Origin: Phoebastria nigripes
Lineage: Eukaryota > Chordata > Aves > Procellariiformes > Diomedeidae
Assembly (NCBI GenBank): GCA_035582835.1
Contig: JAYKAV010001000.1
Coordinates: 695,178-759,177 of the forward strand
Length of the DNA stretch: 64,000 bases
Direction of reading: 5' to 3'
Made by a program: the position numbers and the translations under genes. The notes under the pieces are model-generated. The model did not search any database. It worked only from the letters and a program-made list of their open reading frames with translations, and was not told the origin of the DNA. Below are positions 1 to 13,300 of the stretch, one piece after another; the first letter of the stretch is position 1, and each line of letters starts with the position of its first letter.

Positions 1-1107
1 TACCCAGAGATAAAGTACTTAATATATTGGATCTAACTTTTTCATGTACCTCATGTGAACATCTCTTCACAGGTACTGCTGAGCTGTATAGCTAAGCCCA
101 TTAAAAGATCAGTGAGGAGCATCAGAGCCCATGGCAAAAAGGAACATGCCATCAGATTGGGTTGAGAGAGAAGCACGAAGTAGTAGACTCAAAGGAAGGA
201 GGAAGCACGAGCACCAGTACCTACACCATCTAACTGCATCCCAAGCAAGCCTTCCTGACTTAAGATTGGTTTGACAGAAGTACATATACTTCTTCCTCAC
301 AATCCCTTTTTAACATATTTTCATCACTTTTTAAGCTTTCTAAAGATACGCTAGAAATAAAGTAGAGCTATTGCTGGGTATTACTCATTCTCAGATGAAA
401 AGACAGACTTTACCCTTTCAGAAAACAAGAGCTAAATGGTCTCCAGATACAGGTGAATCCAGAGTCTCAAAAAAGTTACATTTATTAGCAAGAATCTAAT
501 GAAATTACTCACATATGTAAAATGAAAAATGTGCTTGCATTTTCAACATCAAGAACTGAGTAGTGACAGGAAGATAGGTATGAAATTTAAAATAGGAAAA
601 TATGCAAAAAGTTATTTTTCTTCTTCATTCTTTTTTATCTCCTGCTTCTGATGTAAAATCATTTCTACCGCTAGAAGTTTTTTTCTTTTTAAAACAGTAA
701 GACCGACTCCTACATCAACCTCTCCTAAATGTATGACGCTGCAAATCTAATCTAGGTTCACAAGATAGCTCTGATTGAAATTCATGAAATTAAAGTTAGC
801 CTCAGGCATGTAGCCCCTGCTGAATTTAATAAATAAATTTTCTCTAAAAATTCTGTTCTTTTGGCAATAATGGCTGTCAGCTTATTAGTGAGCACTGGTT
901 TCACAATACTGATAATTTTAAAATTATTACTAACAATATAATGTAGATTCTTAGCAATTTTAAGATTAAATTTGTAAAGAAAAATCTCAAAAAATGACAA
1001 AATCTGGTTGTAAGTAATCTTCAAACAATACAAAAAACTTTAGTACGTGAATATAGTATTTATCATTTCAGTCAACACCTCCACTGAAACAACTTTTTAA
1101 TACTTAC
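1..1107 (-). other. CHD9 intron, partial (after sixth coding exon)
   Basis: AT-rich intronic DNA. I looked for the next chromodomain exon (SYLHCEWATEEQ-like) on the minus strand and found none. No repeats or RNA genes were recognised. Confidence 0.85.
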
Positions 1108-1163
1108 TAGTTCTTGTATTTTACAAAAAACTCTTCTGTTTCTACTGTCATCCCAGCAGATAT
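1108..1163 (-). CDS. CHD9: CHD9 sixth coding exon, residues 702-720 (chromodomain 1, continued)
   Basis: The acceptor follows a pyrimidine tract ending TTTCCTAG; the donor is AACTA|GTAAGT at 1108/1107. The exon is 56 nt: 18 codons plus two bases of a Tyr codon completed by the next exon, outside the window. It encodes ISAGMTVETEEFFVKYKN. EEFFVKYKN(Y) is the strand-2 segment of chromodomain 1, which normally continues with SYLHCEWA. That continuation was sought between 1 and 1107 on the minus strand and not found, so the next exon lies left of the window. Confidence 0.94.
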
Positions 1164-1251
1164 CTAGGAAAGGAAATTTAGGGGAAATGTAAAATGACAG
1201 ATACAAAACCCTTTTTCAAATAAGCAACCTTATCCCATGACAATCACTTAC

Positions 1252-1320
1252 TTCTTTCTTTATTACCCTGGAGGATAAGATTTTGTCTACAATTGCTGCA
1301 TCTTCTTCACTTGGATTTTC
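1252..1320 (-). CDS. CHD9: CHD9 fifth coding exon, residues 679-701 (entry to chromodomain 1)
   Basis: The acceptor is TTTATAG and the donor is GAA|GTAAGT. The exon is 69 nt, 23 codons, phase 0. It encodes ENPSEEDAAIVDKILSSRV followed by IKKE, the conserved acidic lead and first strand/turn of chromodomain 1 in the CHD6-9 subfamily (V.KIL.SR is the strand-1 pattern). It is separated from the next exon by a very short intron of 88 nt (1164-1251). Confidence 0.95.
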
Positions 1321-2532
1321 CTATAAATGCAGAACAACAATCACATAAATTGCAGTAAATGCCCTCTCTTCAAACTGATCAGGCTTAAAACAGGAAAACA
1401 ATGACATTATAAATTGTCAAACACAAGTGGCTTGTTAAAAGATCAACAATAAAGGCATATTTGACCTCTACCAGTAGCATTCTTTTTAACAGTCTGGGAG
1501 TAAAATTTAAAATCCAGGTCTATATGCAGAGAGAAATACATGCAAAAGTACAGTAAGTCTGGCACTTCCAAAGAGCATCAGATGCAATGCTCACCTGCCG
1601 AACACACTTATAGTGCAAGCAATGGTGATTCTGATGCTTTCCACACAGACTCACTGTGAATGCCCTGTTGAGTTGACCTGATGCAGTGGACATACCCACA
1701 CATACCCAGAATTTTGTTATACAGATATGGAGAAATAAGAACTCTGGCAGACAGGTTAAAAAAAAAATTAATAAAACAAAACCAGCATGTGTCAAACTCA
1801 ATTTAATAGAATTACTCTGAACATAGATAACAAACATGCTGTGGAATCAGGCAGACAAGGTCATGCCTGGGAATTCCAGCAGGGCTTANGTGTGACACAG
1901 ATATGGGATTACTTAGCTCTGCCAGGACTGAAGCTGCGGTTCCAGAGATTAAGAGCCAATCTTTAAAGGCTGCTTCCAATAAAAAGTCACCTTCCCTCTT
2001 GTCTGATTTGTTCCCAATCATACTATCTTGCTCCTTCCCCTACAACTTTGGCACTCCTTCAAACATCTCATGAACAGTTTTTTTTCCTGTTCCTTTCCTG
2101 CCACTTTATTGTAAGTTTTGAGTACCAGAGCCGGCACAAGTTAAACAGTGAAGTAAACCTGAAGAGAGGAGTATCCTTTTTAAAAATCTCAGTAAGCTGA
2201 GATCCCCATAAGCTCAATTAATTTTATACTTCTGAAAGTCATGACAATATTAGCATATAGCTTTTTCATATACCTATGCAGCATAACACATGATTTGAGA
2301 TATACCTATCCTTACCCTTAACTTCAGTTAAGTCAACAAATCTTTATAACAGAAAAGAAAAAATAGTAATAAGCCATTTCTTCCAGTTTTCAAGATCTTA
2401 GCAAGATGTCACATTAAATAAACTATGGCTTAGTAATAACAATGTATTCCTTCAAAGTTATGAGCTTTATTCACTAAACCACTTGAGACAAATGGAAAGT
2501 TCCCACTACAGACCACGCCAGTCTTTACTTAC
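1321..2532 (-). other. CHD9 intron between fourth and fifth coding exons
   Basis: 1.2 kb, bounded by GTAAGT and ATAG. Nothing recognisable inside; one N at 1889. Confidence 0.9.
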
Positions 2533-2679
2533 CACAAATAATTGTAAAGGCTGTTCAGCAGGTAAAGGGGCAGAATTCTTTTTGATTTTCACAGAAACTT
2601 TAGCTTCTTCTTCTGATTGTTTTCCTTCTCCTTCTTCAGCGTATTTTTTCCTTTTAACTTGACGATTTGATCTTCTCTT
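2533..2679 (-). CDS. CHD9: CHD9 fourth coding exon, residues 630-678 (basic KRRSNRQVKRKK block)
   Basis: The acceptor is CTGCATGCAG and the donor is TTTGTG|GTAAGT. The exon is 147 nt, 49 codons, phase 0 at both ends. It opens with KRRSNRQVKRKKY, a strongly basic block nearly invariant in CHD6-9 and a good nuclear localisation candidate. An acidic stretch (EEGEGKQSEEE) and a linker ending PLQLFV follow, leading directly into chromodomain 1. The exon is too short and split to stand out as a long open frame; it was found by translating the minus strand between the flanking exons. Confidence 0.96.
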
Positions 2680-5600
2680 CTGCATGCAGGAGAATAAAAA
2701 TAAGAGGTTTTACCAAAAACTTCCTCTAACATGAATTACAAGTTTTGGGACACCCTAAGCAATACTTTAGCTGTATCTAAAACCAAAGGCCAACATTTGA
2801 TGGAAAACATGAAGCGTGTGAATCACAGAGGGACAGAAGTAGCCATACACTATTTTTGATCAATTGATTTTTTTTTTTCTGTTTCATATAAACATTTGAT
2901 ACTTTTTTAGAGTTTAAAAGCAAACATGGAACAATATTTTCAGAGTATGGGAACAAAGCTGATATATAACAGATCTCCCATAAGCATCAGTATTTCAACA
3001 GCAATTTCATAATGCCGCGTAACAGCAGTGTGTTACTGTCCAGTTCAAGAATCTACGTGAAAGATACAAAATATGCTGAAGTGTCTCTACTAAACAACAG
3101 CGCTATACAAAAATTTACAAAGATTTTCATCAGATCATATTGNTCAGATTGCTGAAGAAGTCTGATTTGATGGCTAATAAAGTTTGTTGCTTTGTTACTG
3201 TATTTGTTTTCTCCTCCACCTTAATCAAGCTTGTTTAACAGCAGCGTTTGGCTTACTTTGTGGTTTATCTCTCTAATCTTCCGTTCTTGTTTCTGCAAGA
3301 ATCTGAGGACAACAAGTTCCAATTGGAGAAATAATGTTCAGTCTAAGAAAATAATTCCTTCTCACTCACCGTTTAAGTTTCAAATACTTAGATTATTAGG
3401 ATATTGCATATCCTTTCCACCCCTCAAGTACCAATATATGAGACACTGCATATTTAACAATAAGATTAATTTGTAAATCCATTGGATAAATAATGATAGC
3501 AGAATCAAACTAGTCAGCTAACATTTGAAAACACTCCAATCTGCTTTAGAGAACTGATCATCACAAAAATAAAATCAGCAAAGTAAAACAATCTCTATCA
3601 AATAAATTAATTATATTGATCTAGACAGCAAAGCATACTTTTGTTTAGGAAAAGCCACTGCTGGTTGCAATACACTGTAGTAATCAGTTGGGAGAGGAAC
3701 AAGTTGTGAACAGAACAAAAACCAAAATCCTGTGGTCATACTGGCTTCTGCAGAGCAGATATTAAGTTAACAGTAAGATTGTAGCACAGGAACTTTCTTC
3801 CTGACTGCTAAATTCAGCCCTTGGTCTAGCTGGTATCTGGTAAAACACCTAGCTATACTTTAACAAGTACATTAGAAGTATTTTAGTAAGGTAGAGTAGT
3901 AACACTACATACACAGTAAAAATCAAAGAATGGGCATCACCATTCTTCTGGAGAAGCTGGGACAGTGCATATATGAAGCTACCATATCAGCTTTCCACAA
4001 TAACGTAGCCAGATTAGCTATTCTTCAACAAAAAGTGAGTGTGTGCGGAGCGTTAGCACAAAACTTCAGATTTAAATAGACACATTAATGTGACATAAAA
4101 TGTCACATTATAGTTAAATCAACAATAGTTTGCTGACGGAAGTAGAATTTTTTTAAAAAAAAATGCCAGCTAATAGGAGCAATGCAAGATGACGTATGAA
4201 TTAGGAAAACAAGGATTAAGAACCAGGTTCAAGTTTTACTCATTAAGTATTTGTTGAATTTTTCAAAACCTAATGAGGCATTACCCGGCATTTTGAATCC
4301 TTCTCACTATGTCTTTTCTTAAAGTATGAAGTGATTAACAAAACAACAGGCGTATGTTCTCCAACATATTAATATATAACCTGAGTTGTTTGAAAAAAAC
4401 TTTGTATTTCCCTGAGCTGAGAAGCATGGTCATAAACAAATGCTATAAGGCACAAAATAAAGCAGTACCACACATTTTTCCAAGAAGTAAATCAATATAT
4501 TTAAGGAAGACACTTACTGTGAAACTAAGCATCCAAAATGAATTAGGGAAAAAAAAGACCTAAAATTGCCCCCCAAAGCTCAGAAATAGACAGCTATTTG
4601 CAACAGGAAAAGAAAATAGTGAAAATGTTAGAAAACTAAAGAGAGAATGAATTAATGAAGTAAAGCAACTTATGTCTTTCCTGCTATGCTTCTCTCAAAC
4701 TCCTTCAAAGATAGACGGGGCAGTGCTGTGACATTCTGCAGTATAGTTTTTTTCTATCCCATCCTACCCCTTATTATCTCTACCCTCTGTTCCCTTCACA
4801 CCAGGATCATGCGATTTGATGATACTCCCTCTCTATCCACACTAGAATTGAAGACGACCCTTGTCGTGCTAAAAATCAAATATCCAAAAAACCAAAAGCA
4901 ATGACAAAAAAGAAATGATCTTCAGTCTTTTGTATTATAGTTGTTGGCCTACAAATTTATACCTGTCTGATTACAGAACACTATTGATAAGTTACAGTAC
5001 TTTAAAACCAGCAAACNTGCTTCCACCTCCTTCAGTGTACTAAATGGACTTTCTATACCAAGAGAAATTCCCTGAGAAGTAAATAATTTCATGTTCCCTT
5101 CCAGGTAACCTTTACCTAAGACAAGCTATCACTTAAGTTAATAAAAGTCTTTCTGGGAAATGGCTTCTGATCCTTTTCCCCCCCCAGCATTATTATCTGT
5201 GAAATACTAAAGGTCAGCTCAGTTTCTCATAATTGTTTTCTGACACTGTCATCAAATACTGCAATTAATTTTTACTCAACACCACCTCATTTTGAATATT
5301 GATTTCATCTCTGTGGATGAAATTGCCACAGGATGAAACCCTGTGCATTTCCAGCATATAACCTTACTTTTAATGGAGTTTGCCTAAAGCAAGAAAGTTN
5401 TAATTCTGTAACTAACATATGCATAGATAGGATATAATCTCTTACAAACAGTTCATACTTCTTTGTGCATAAGTTTTGTAAATAATTAGCTATGCTATTA
5501 TACCAGGGCAATCTATGAAAAAATTGCAGAAAGTAAGTTACAAGGGAAATATTCCTCAAGTGAATGACTCCACCACTTTAATTCTTTATCTGGCACTTCC

Positions 5601-6151
5601 TTCAGAAGTATTCCACAAGCAACTAGAGCCTATCAGCATATTGATCATTGCTCCCTTCAGATCCGACACTGCAAGAAACCAATTCTTTCAGTTTCTACAG
5701 AAGCAGAGCTCAGAAAAAACACTGAAGTTTGAAACAAGCCTTTTAAGTGTTCTCAAAGAGCCAGTTTCACTGATAAATGTCCCTTCTATTAGGCAATCTC
5801 TGCATTTTCCCCACAAAGTCAGCCAAAGTGAGGATCAGGTCTAACTGCCAGCTCAATAGACGAGTACTTACAGTCTCCAAATCTACGGACCTCCGTACTG
5901 AAATGAAACAGATACAAGCAGGGCATTGATGTCCCATTACAGAAAGGGGACTCTAACCTGTAGGATTTTCTGATTTCCAACTGGGAAAAGTAGCTGATAG
6001 TGTAAGGTTCTACCTATGAGAGACAGACAGCAGTGAGAGAGTAACTGTCACTGTGTCAAAAGGAGTATAACTTTTTGGAGAGAGGGGAAAAAAAGATCTG
6101 TAGAAATAACANCACATACAAATTTAAAAGGGAAAAATTCTGACTACTTAC
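2680..6151 (-). other. CHD9 intron between third and fourth coding exons
   Basis: About 3.5 kb. It contains the perfect hairpin at 4086-4110 and a 26-nt candidate micro-exon at 5872-5897. Otherwise it is unremarkable AT-rich intron. Confidence 0.9.
4086..4110. repeat. Perfect 11-bp inverted repeat with 3-nt loop
   Basis: TAATGTGACAT, AAA, ATGTCACATTA: eleven perfectly paired bases around a 3-nt loop, in the intron between the third and fourth coding exons. Confidence 0.95.
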
Positions 6152-6263
6152 CTGTGACTCTTCATCTTTCAATGGCCGCTGCGGAGTCTGCTTAGCATCA
6201 GACAATTCATCTGAAGATTCATTTTTTCTTTTCTGCTTCTTACCCAGTGTGATGATTAGCTTT
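6152..6263 (-). CDS. CHD9: CHD9 third coding exon, residues 592-629
   Basis: The acceptor reads CCTAACAG just before the exon and the donor is TCACAG|GTAAGT at 6152/6151. The exon has 112 nt: one base completes the Gly codon from the previous exon and then 37 codons follow. It begins KLIITLGKKQKRKNESSDELSD, a basic then Ser/Asp-rich linker, and ends KDEESQ. The GKK.KRKNESSDE pattern is the CHD6-9 linker upstream of the KRRSNRQ block, with possible CK2-type acidic-serine sites. There is no folded domain here. Confidence 0.96.
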
Positions 6264-7585
6264 CTGTTAGGAAAAAACCCAACATTTAAGTGGATGCCGT
6301 ATACTAGGCTACTTAACTTCAAGATTAAAAATAACACCACCTCCACTAGCAAGTCCCGTATTCTTCTTAATATAAAACTCAGGAAGCACCACTGTCTGAA
6401 AAATATGTCTCAAAACAGAAAGCTAAAACTTTACAGCAGACAGTATTTTCTACTACTGTTACTGAGGTTCTCTATAGGCAAGCTGTTACCCTACTACCAC
6501 AAACTCCTCTGTATCGTACATATTTTAAATTTATGAGTAAGAGAGATGGAAAATCCAACATTTAAACTAACTGACAATGGTAAACTACACAAAGTTAGCA
6601 TAAATACCATCTGCAGATGACAACAGTAAATGATTTATCATAAACAATTTATCATTGCAAAACATATCTTATTTTTACTCAAAAATTAGCTATGGACAAC
6701 AATCTGAAATCATGCAAAGCTGTCTGACATGAAAAACTTGTATGTTTAAACAAGTCATTCAATGGTAAAAATGAGGGAATTACATGAATCCTTTTTGCCC
6801 TTTAAAAAAAGTAAAAAAAGAGAAGCTGTATTCAAAACCCAGTAGTTTTATCTGTAAGAAATCTTAGAACCTCCCAGAATACGTTAAGAACCAACATTGT
6901 GCTGAATAAATTAGTTACATTCTAATGAAAAAGCACCAATTATTTCTTTGTTCAGATTTAAAGGTTATGCTGTAAATCATGATACCAATTCATCTGATTT
7001 GTGTTTAGCTAAAGGGTGTCAAAATATTTCTTTTTTCATTTTTGAAATGTGCCAAATACTCCTCTTTAAATATGTTTTCAGTGGCATAATTGCAGAATGA
7101 TGACAAACTATCCAATAAAATCACAGATAAAGAGCTGTCCTAAAATATGTATTTTATATAGTATCTAATCATCAGATCTGTGTAACAGAAAATGAGGTAA
7201 CTGTTCCAGCATACAAGCCTCTTCTACCATTTTACAGAACAAATGAAACGCAAGACTTTAGTCTTTATATAGACAATACAAGTTATTTTACACCAAAGTA
7301 GCATCCAATATATTGGCCACCTGAAAAACCACTGATGAGAAGGTAGTGGTTGCAACACTTGTATCTCATTTGCTTCTCTTTGCAAGTGTCCAAATAAGAG
7401 AACCATCACGTATTTACTACTTCCAACTAACAGTCCACACAGAAAATTAAAATCTTAAATTACCAAAACACTATGGATAGTTTAAGCAACATGGCTTCCA
7501 AAAAATTATAGGCATATTTTAAGAATATGAACTTTTTCACTGGTTTTCAATATTTAACCACTAGATATGTTCAGTGGAAAGGTTA

Positions 7586-7586
<1 letters not shown>

Positions 7587-7628
<42 letters not shown>
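7587..7628. repeat. A42 homopolymer followed by CA-interrupted A-rich run
   Basis: 42 consecutive A bases are followed to about 7663 by AACCAAAACACC-type A-rich sequence. On the transcribed strand it is poly-T. No retrocopy is recognisable immediately upstream. Confidence 0.95.
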
Positions 7629-7630
<2 letters not shown>

Positions 7631-10294
7631 AAAACACCAAAAAACCCAAAAAACCAAAAACATTTTCCACTCCTGTATTTTTCACTTCTAGTATGAAGTG
7701 AATGGCACTGGTGAATGCATGTTGAAATTAAGCTGCAGTAAGCATAATCACAGATCTGCTTGTTCAAAAGTAAATTCTGGTCCTCAAGTCCTTGCTTTTC
7801 ATTAGGTGTTCTCAGTTTAATTATTACTTAGAAGACCTGTTTTGTAATTGCAGGAAATAATTTCAACAATAAACACACTGGTTTTCCTACTGTCTTTGAG
7901 TAGTTTGGGGTTCCAAGGCTGACATCTCCCTGGGCAACCTATTCCAAATTTTTATCCTCTTTTGTGAAATGGTAGATTAAAATGCTTCATAAATGCATGT
8001 TGCTATGTTAAGCATTTGTATCTGTGCAACCATAGTTCATCCTCATTTCATGCACTACTGCTTAATATTTTAGGCTCAGGTTCCTTTTGGATTCAAGAAG
8101 CACAATATTAAGAAAGGCAATGACTATTTTACTATGGGTTGTAACGGTATCCATTGAACAGTAGAGGATTTTAAGGACCTTCTGTTTCAGAACATGGGCT
8201 TATTTTGATTAGACTGCTCTAGCTACATCTTTCCTTGCACATTTTTTCCTCTCCTTCTTTGTAGTTGTAGTCCCCCATTGTGTTCACCTCTTGCTCTGCC
8301 CCTGCAGTCTTACACATAATATTCCATTTCTCTGTCAGCTTTTGTGTTTTATCTTGATCTTGTATTCCCTACCCCCAGTACTTCACAAGCATCTCCCTGA
8401 AATTTTCTTAACGTCTTCTCTACATGTTTCAGATCAGAATGTTTCCTCCTCTACATGGATATGGTGCCAATGAGAGGAATAAATGCACAGTTTCACTTCT
8501 TTCTGATCCAGTGCCCAGAACCACAATGCTCCTTGCTATCAGAAGTTGCTGAACAGCAGTATGGTGCTAAAGTCACGCATTTCTATTAGTAAAAATGCAA
8601 TCTGCTCATATTTTGGCCAAAAACATCTAAAAAATCTGCTATGTGAAAACAATGATTTTCAGAAGCTTGTAAACTGGATCAATTCTGTGAAAATTTTTCA
8701 TTGAGAGAGCGAGTTCTCTTGCCAGTTTATAAATTTCTGCATGAAAGCATAAAGATCCTTGGCTAAAATCCCTTTTCCCACCCTGAAACAAACTGTTCTG
8801 AACAGAAACTATCTATGCTGTTTCTATGAAAAGGAAACAGCACACTGTAGACACAGAATAAATAATATCACTAGACTCCATTCCAATTTCACTTTCTCTA
8901 GCCTTTTTAAATTTAAAATATATCTTACTACATAACATCTAGAAATACTTTAACAATTAGACAGTGTAGATTTCTTCAACATGTATTTCCTTCTTCTATA
9001 ACTACAAACTGAAGTAAAGATGTTGAGAAACTTATACCAAAGTTTAAAAAGAAGCCATCTCATGAACCATTATTACTTCTGATCCTTAGCACAGGACTCC
9101 TAACGTGGTTCAGATCCACAAAACTAAAAGACTTTAAAGTATCAGCAAGACCACCAGGAACCATTATTTGAGGAGCATTGCAACTTCTTTCTCATAAATT
9201 AAGAGCCAGTAAGAATCTGCTCCATTCGCCTTCTGTTTGATAGCAGAGAATGTGATGGAAAAGTTGTCAGCACTTAGAACAGTTTTAAAATTATAAAGAA
9301 CAGTTTTCAAAGCCTTCCAAATAATGAACATGAGGAAGAATTAAAGAGGAAAGAAAAGACAAACAGCAAATACGTATTAGGCATGTAAGAAATAATAAGT
9401 ATTGCTGGCCTTCAATGCATGCCTTTAATACATCATTTTACTTCAATTTTCCCCAAACAGAGAAACACCAAGTAACTAATTATTAGTGTCCAAAGCCACC
9501 TCCCAAAAACTTTAATTTGTAGTCAAAGCACTTTGTTATATTCCTAGCAATAAAACTCCTGTGTTATCAACAGTATTAGTATTACTTTATCACTAAAGAC
9601 TTAGCTAAAAATCTTATCTATTAGCAAAATACAAAGCAGGTATTTCCTTAACAAGATCGCGTATCCTCCTGGAATGAGAATTAAACTGGTGGTATAAAAC
9701 AGTTGCTCTTACCCTTTTAGNATATGTTTAATAAATAATACTAACACACTAATATTAGCCACTGTCTCCTTCTCCAGTTATATTTCAAATTAATAACTTG
9801 GATTGTGGATAGATTTTTAAAACACTCCTACAGTCTTACTGGAACCAACAGCCATTTCAAGCTCATATAACATTGGAATAATAATGCAAGAGAACAAACA
9901 AGTGTTTAGTTATTTTTTTGGTAAGACTGAACTATTTTGCATTCATAGATTTTTCAGTAGAAACTTAAGATTATGCCACTTAGACCCAACTTATGCATCA
10001 AAACTAGAATCTGGGAGCAGAGAAAACTTCACCAAGGAGTCACAGCTCAATGCACGCAAAGACATCCCAGAAGGATGATCAAATTTGGAATTTGTGTGCC
10101 ATTTCTAACCATGACAGAAGTTTACGATCTAACAGATCTAACAGAACAAAAAGATTCAGTGAGATCTCTTCCCTTTGAGCATAGATCTATTAGCCAACAT
10201 TTGCCTGACTTAGATGGAACACAAAAGACAACTCACAACGTCTGCCTTCTAGGAAATTCCCTTCAAGTTCTATGCATTTAAACTTAAATGATAC

Positions 10295-10366
10295 AGGATC
10301 AGCATAACAGGCAAATCACTTCCTTTCCACAGGATCAGCATAACAGGCAAATCACTTCCTTTCCAC
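10295..10366. repeat. Perfect 36-bp tandem duplication
   Basis: A 36-bp unit beginning AGGATCAGCATAACAGG occurs twice head to tail, at 10295-10330 and 10331-10366, with no mismatch. It lies in intron DNA. Identity of the copies implies a recent duplication or a variable repeat. Confidence 0.97.
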
Positions 10367-13300
10367 CCCCCTCGCCATGTTGCTAACTGAGTTTACAAAG
10401 GTTTCAAACCATCTTAACAGTATCATATCAACAAGCAATCATATAAAGATTTTCTGTCAGGGTCTTGGGTCCTAAAAATGCTCTGTTTTGTAAACAGTAC
10501 ATGTGAGACCTACTTCAAGGCAACAAGGACATTTACTCATTTGAGTAGTGATCACATAGGACTTGCTGGGTTCATTACTAACCCAATTTAAGGGTTAATA
10601 AAAAAAAAAATCCACCATTGTTCTTTTAGCACATGAAAACAATACAGCCATTTCTGATAACAGGAAACACTTTTGAACTTAAGGACTACCACCCTGAATT
10701 GAACTTCTGTAAATCAAATTCTTAGTATTTGGGGAATTTATTTATTTATTTGAACTATGCAGTTACAAAAAAATTTCCTAAATGTAATCTACTGATATTG
10801 CCCTTTACATCACCAATGCAGAGCTGCTGCTTTTCATCAGGGCCATGATATTTAATTTTATGTTTGAGTAGGTTGGAATACATTGAGAGCTATAAAACCT
10901 AAATGCCAATCTACTTTTTTGAACAACAGAACGTTCACAAATTCATAATTCTTCTATCCTTCATATCAAGTGGTAAGAAGTAGACTTTTTAGTTTAAATA
11001 TGCATCACCTTAAATGGAAGAACTAGAATTATAATCAGTTAGAAAAAGCTTATAAATGGAAATAAGTTCTATGCAAAAATATTAAGGGTTTAAATAGATT
11101 CCTAAACATCAATGCACCTTGGTAAATAGCCAGGATATGAAAAGTGGTTCTGCAGTCCTCAGAAAAATTGTAAAGTAAGTTAAATTTAAAGAATTAACTT
11201 TATCAGTAATCAACACATAAAGCTAACTGGTTACTTAATTTGGTAACGCCAAATACATCACACACGCATTCTTCTAATAATTTCTGTCATATGCTTACAA
11301 TGTTCTTGGTAAAAAAAGAATTTAGTCATTTATCTTCACCAATGCTTATGGCAGAGAAACTTTACTAATTACTGAATCCAGTTCTAAACCATTTGACTGA
11401 AATTAAGACCATTATTTCTATGACTTCAACAGGTCAGAGGATTACAAACCTCAATCCCCACCTTTAGAAAGAAACTACAGCCTGCCTAGAAAGTAACTGC
11501 TAGTCATTTATAACTAGCAACGATAAATTGAAAAGAATCATGCTATAAATTTTTTCTGTACATGTAGATCTCACAGGAATCACTAAGGAAAATGTAAACA
11601 GTTAACATGCAGCCCCCAAAGACATACCAATTACGTGTAATTAGCAAGGAAAAAAGAAAATGCTTTTTAAAAATCATCCTGTCCCCTAAATTCCCTAACT
11701 TAAGACACAGTAGTTAAAACTTATCTTGATCCTAGATGAGGGCTACTCAGTTTCAGTGAAAGCTGTATTGTATTACATTCAAAAGCACACTTTTTTTTTT
11801 TTTTTTTTTAAACTAACGGCTACCAGGCAATTTTATCAAGATCTGTTCAGCAACTAGTGTTCCAGCCCTGCCAGATGAGCAAGGCAGAGTATCTCATTTT
11901 CACAGCTGGACAGCTGTGTACCTCTGCAAATCCTCCTCAAGAGCCATACAGAACACGCTACACAGGATATGCTACACAGACAGGACCGCTGTAAGATCCC
12001 AGCAAAGTTTATGATCACAATCTAAAGAAGAGTTTGCTGTTTGAATGCTGGACTAGAGAANGTACAGTTGTGCTCATATTGGATAGGCTATGTTTGATGC
12101 TAGCAGAGATGTGAAAGAACAGATTAAAACCATTCTGCAAACACTCCCACTCCCCCTCCCCCCGCCAAAAAAAAAAAATCTCAATGTATTTGTTAGTAGT
12201 TTCTGCTCTTTCAGCTCTATACTAGCCTGCAAATCGAACAGGAGTCACCTGAAACATGAGTCTGACTTCAGTTCTTCTCAAACACACGTAACTCCACACC
12301 CTCTCCCGCACCAGCCTGGCTCTCGGAATCCAAACTAAATCAGCACATGGAACAGTTACTGCAAGTTAAGTATGTTTGCTATAGAAAACACTGAATGAAA
12401 AGAAAGATACTCATCTGGGATGGACATATCATAGTGGAACTCTTTCTAAAAAGGAAAGCCAGATGCACTCAAACGAATTCTCCACTACTGTTAAAAATGT
12501 ATACTTAGCTTATTCTTTTTTTACTGGAGACCTTTACTGGTTGTAAGGTTTCACTCATGATTTTATTGCTCGTAGAAGAACTACAGTTGATAACAGTTTA
12601 TAACAGTTGGAAATCGTTTATCTATCTCTTTAATCATGAGAGGACTTTTTACTGTCTTCAGGTTCTTTCCTGCTTAAATGGCAAGCAATGTCATATATAC
12701 AACTTTGCTATTTTTTTCATAGTTTTTCTCCTTATTGAGTAAAAAAGAAAAAAAGTAATTTTTCTCTTACATTTTTAAACAGATCTCAAAAATCCTTATT
12801 TCCAAGAGAAAACCAAAAGTTTTCACAGAATTGAGGTCCTCCCCTCCCCTTCTTGCCCAATAAAGCACTTGTCTTCTAAATGTATTATTTTAACATGGTA
12901 AAATTCTCTCCCAAGATTCAGTCAGAGTTGTGTTTTTTTGGTTGTGGGGTTTTTTTTGTTCTTGTTTTTTTTTGTGTGTTGTTTTTTTTTTTCCTCCCCC
13001 CAAAGATAAATGAGAAAACCAGTGTAGCAACCCACACATTTAAAACCCCAATCCCATTTCGACATAACAATAATTTCCAGGATGTGCTTAGATTCGTTAA
13101 GAAATATTTTCCTAAGAATGTAAGATAGGAAGAAACCTTCAGAAGAGTTGTTTAGCCTTCTAAAACTCTATTAGTTATTGGATTTAGTTTTGTTGTTCTC
13201 TAAATAAAACAAATTTTATTAATCACATCTTTTTTTAACCACCTTTGAAAACACAAGTATAGCCATTATATAGTAAATATTCTTATATAAGACCAGTAGT

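Noticed and set aside
1..1107. Next chromodomain 1 exon of CHD9
   Set aside because: No minus-strand frame with the SYLHCEWA pattern or suitable splice sites; it must lie outside the window.
7900..8550. CR1-like fragment (CCCTGGGCAACCTATTCCA near 7930)
   Set aside because: One short match to the CR1 LINE pattern; the following sequence does not follow CR1 well enough to call without an alignment.
13110..13160. Possible CR1 3'-end remnant (GGAAGAAACCTTCAGAAG)
   Set aside because: Too short and diverged; no ATTCTATG-type terminal repeat.
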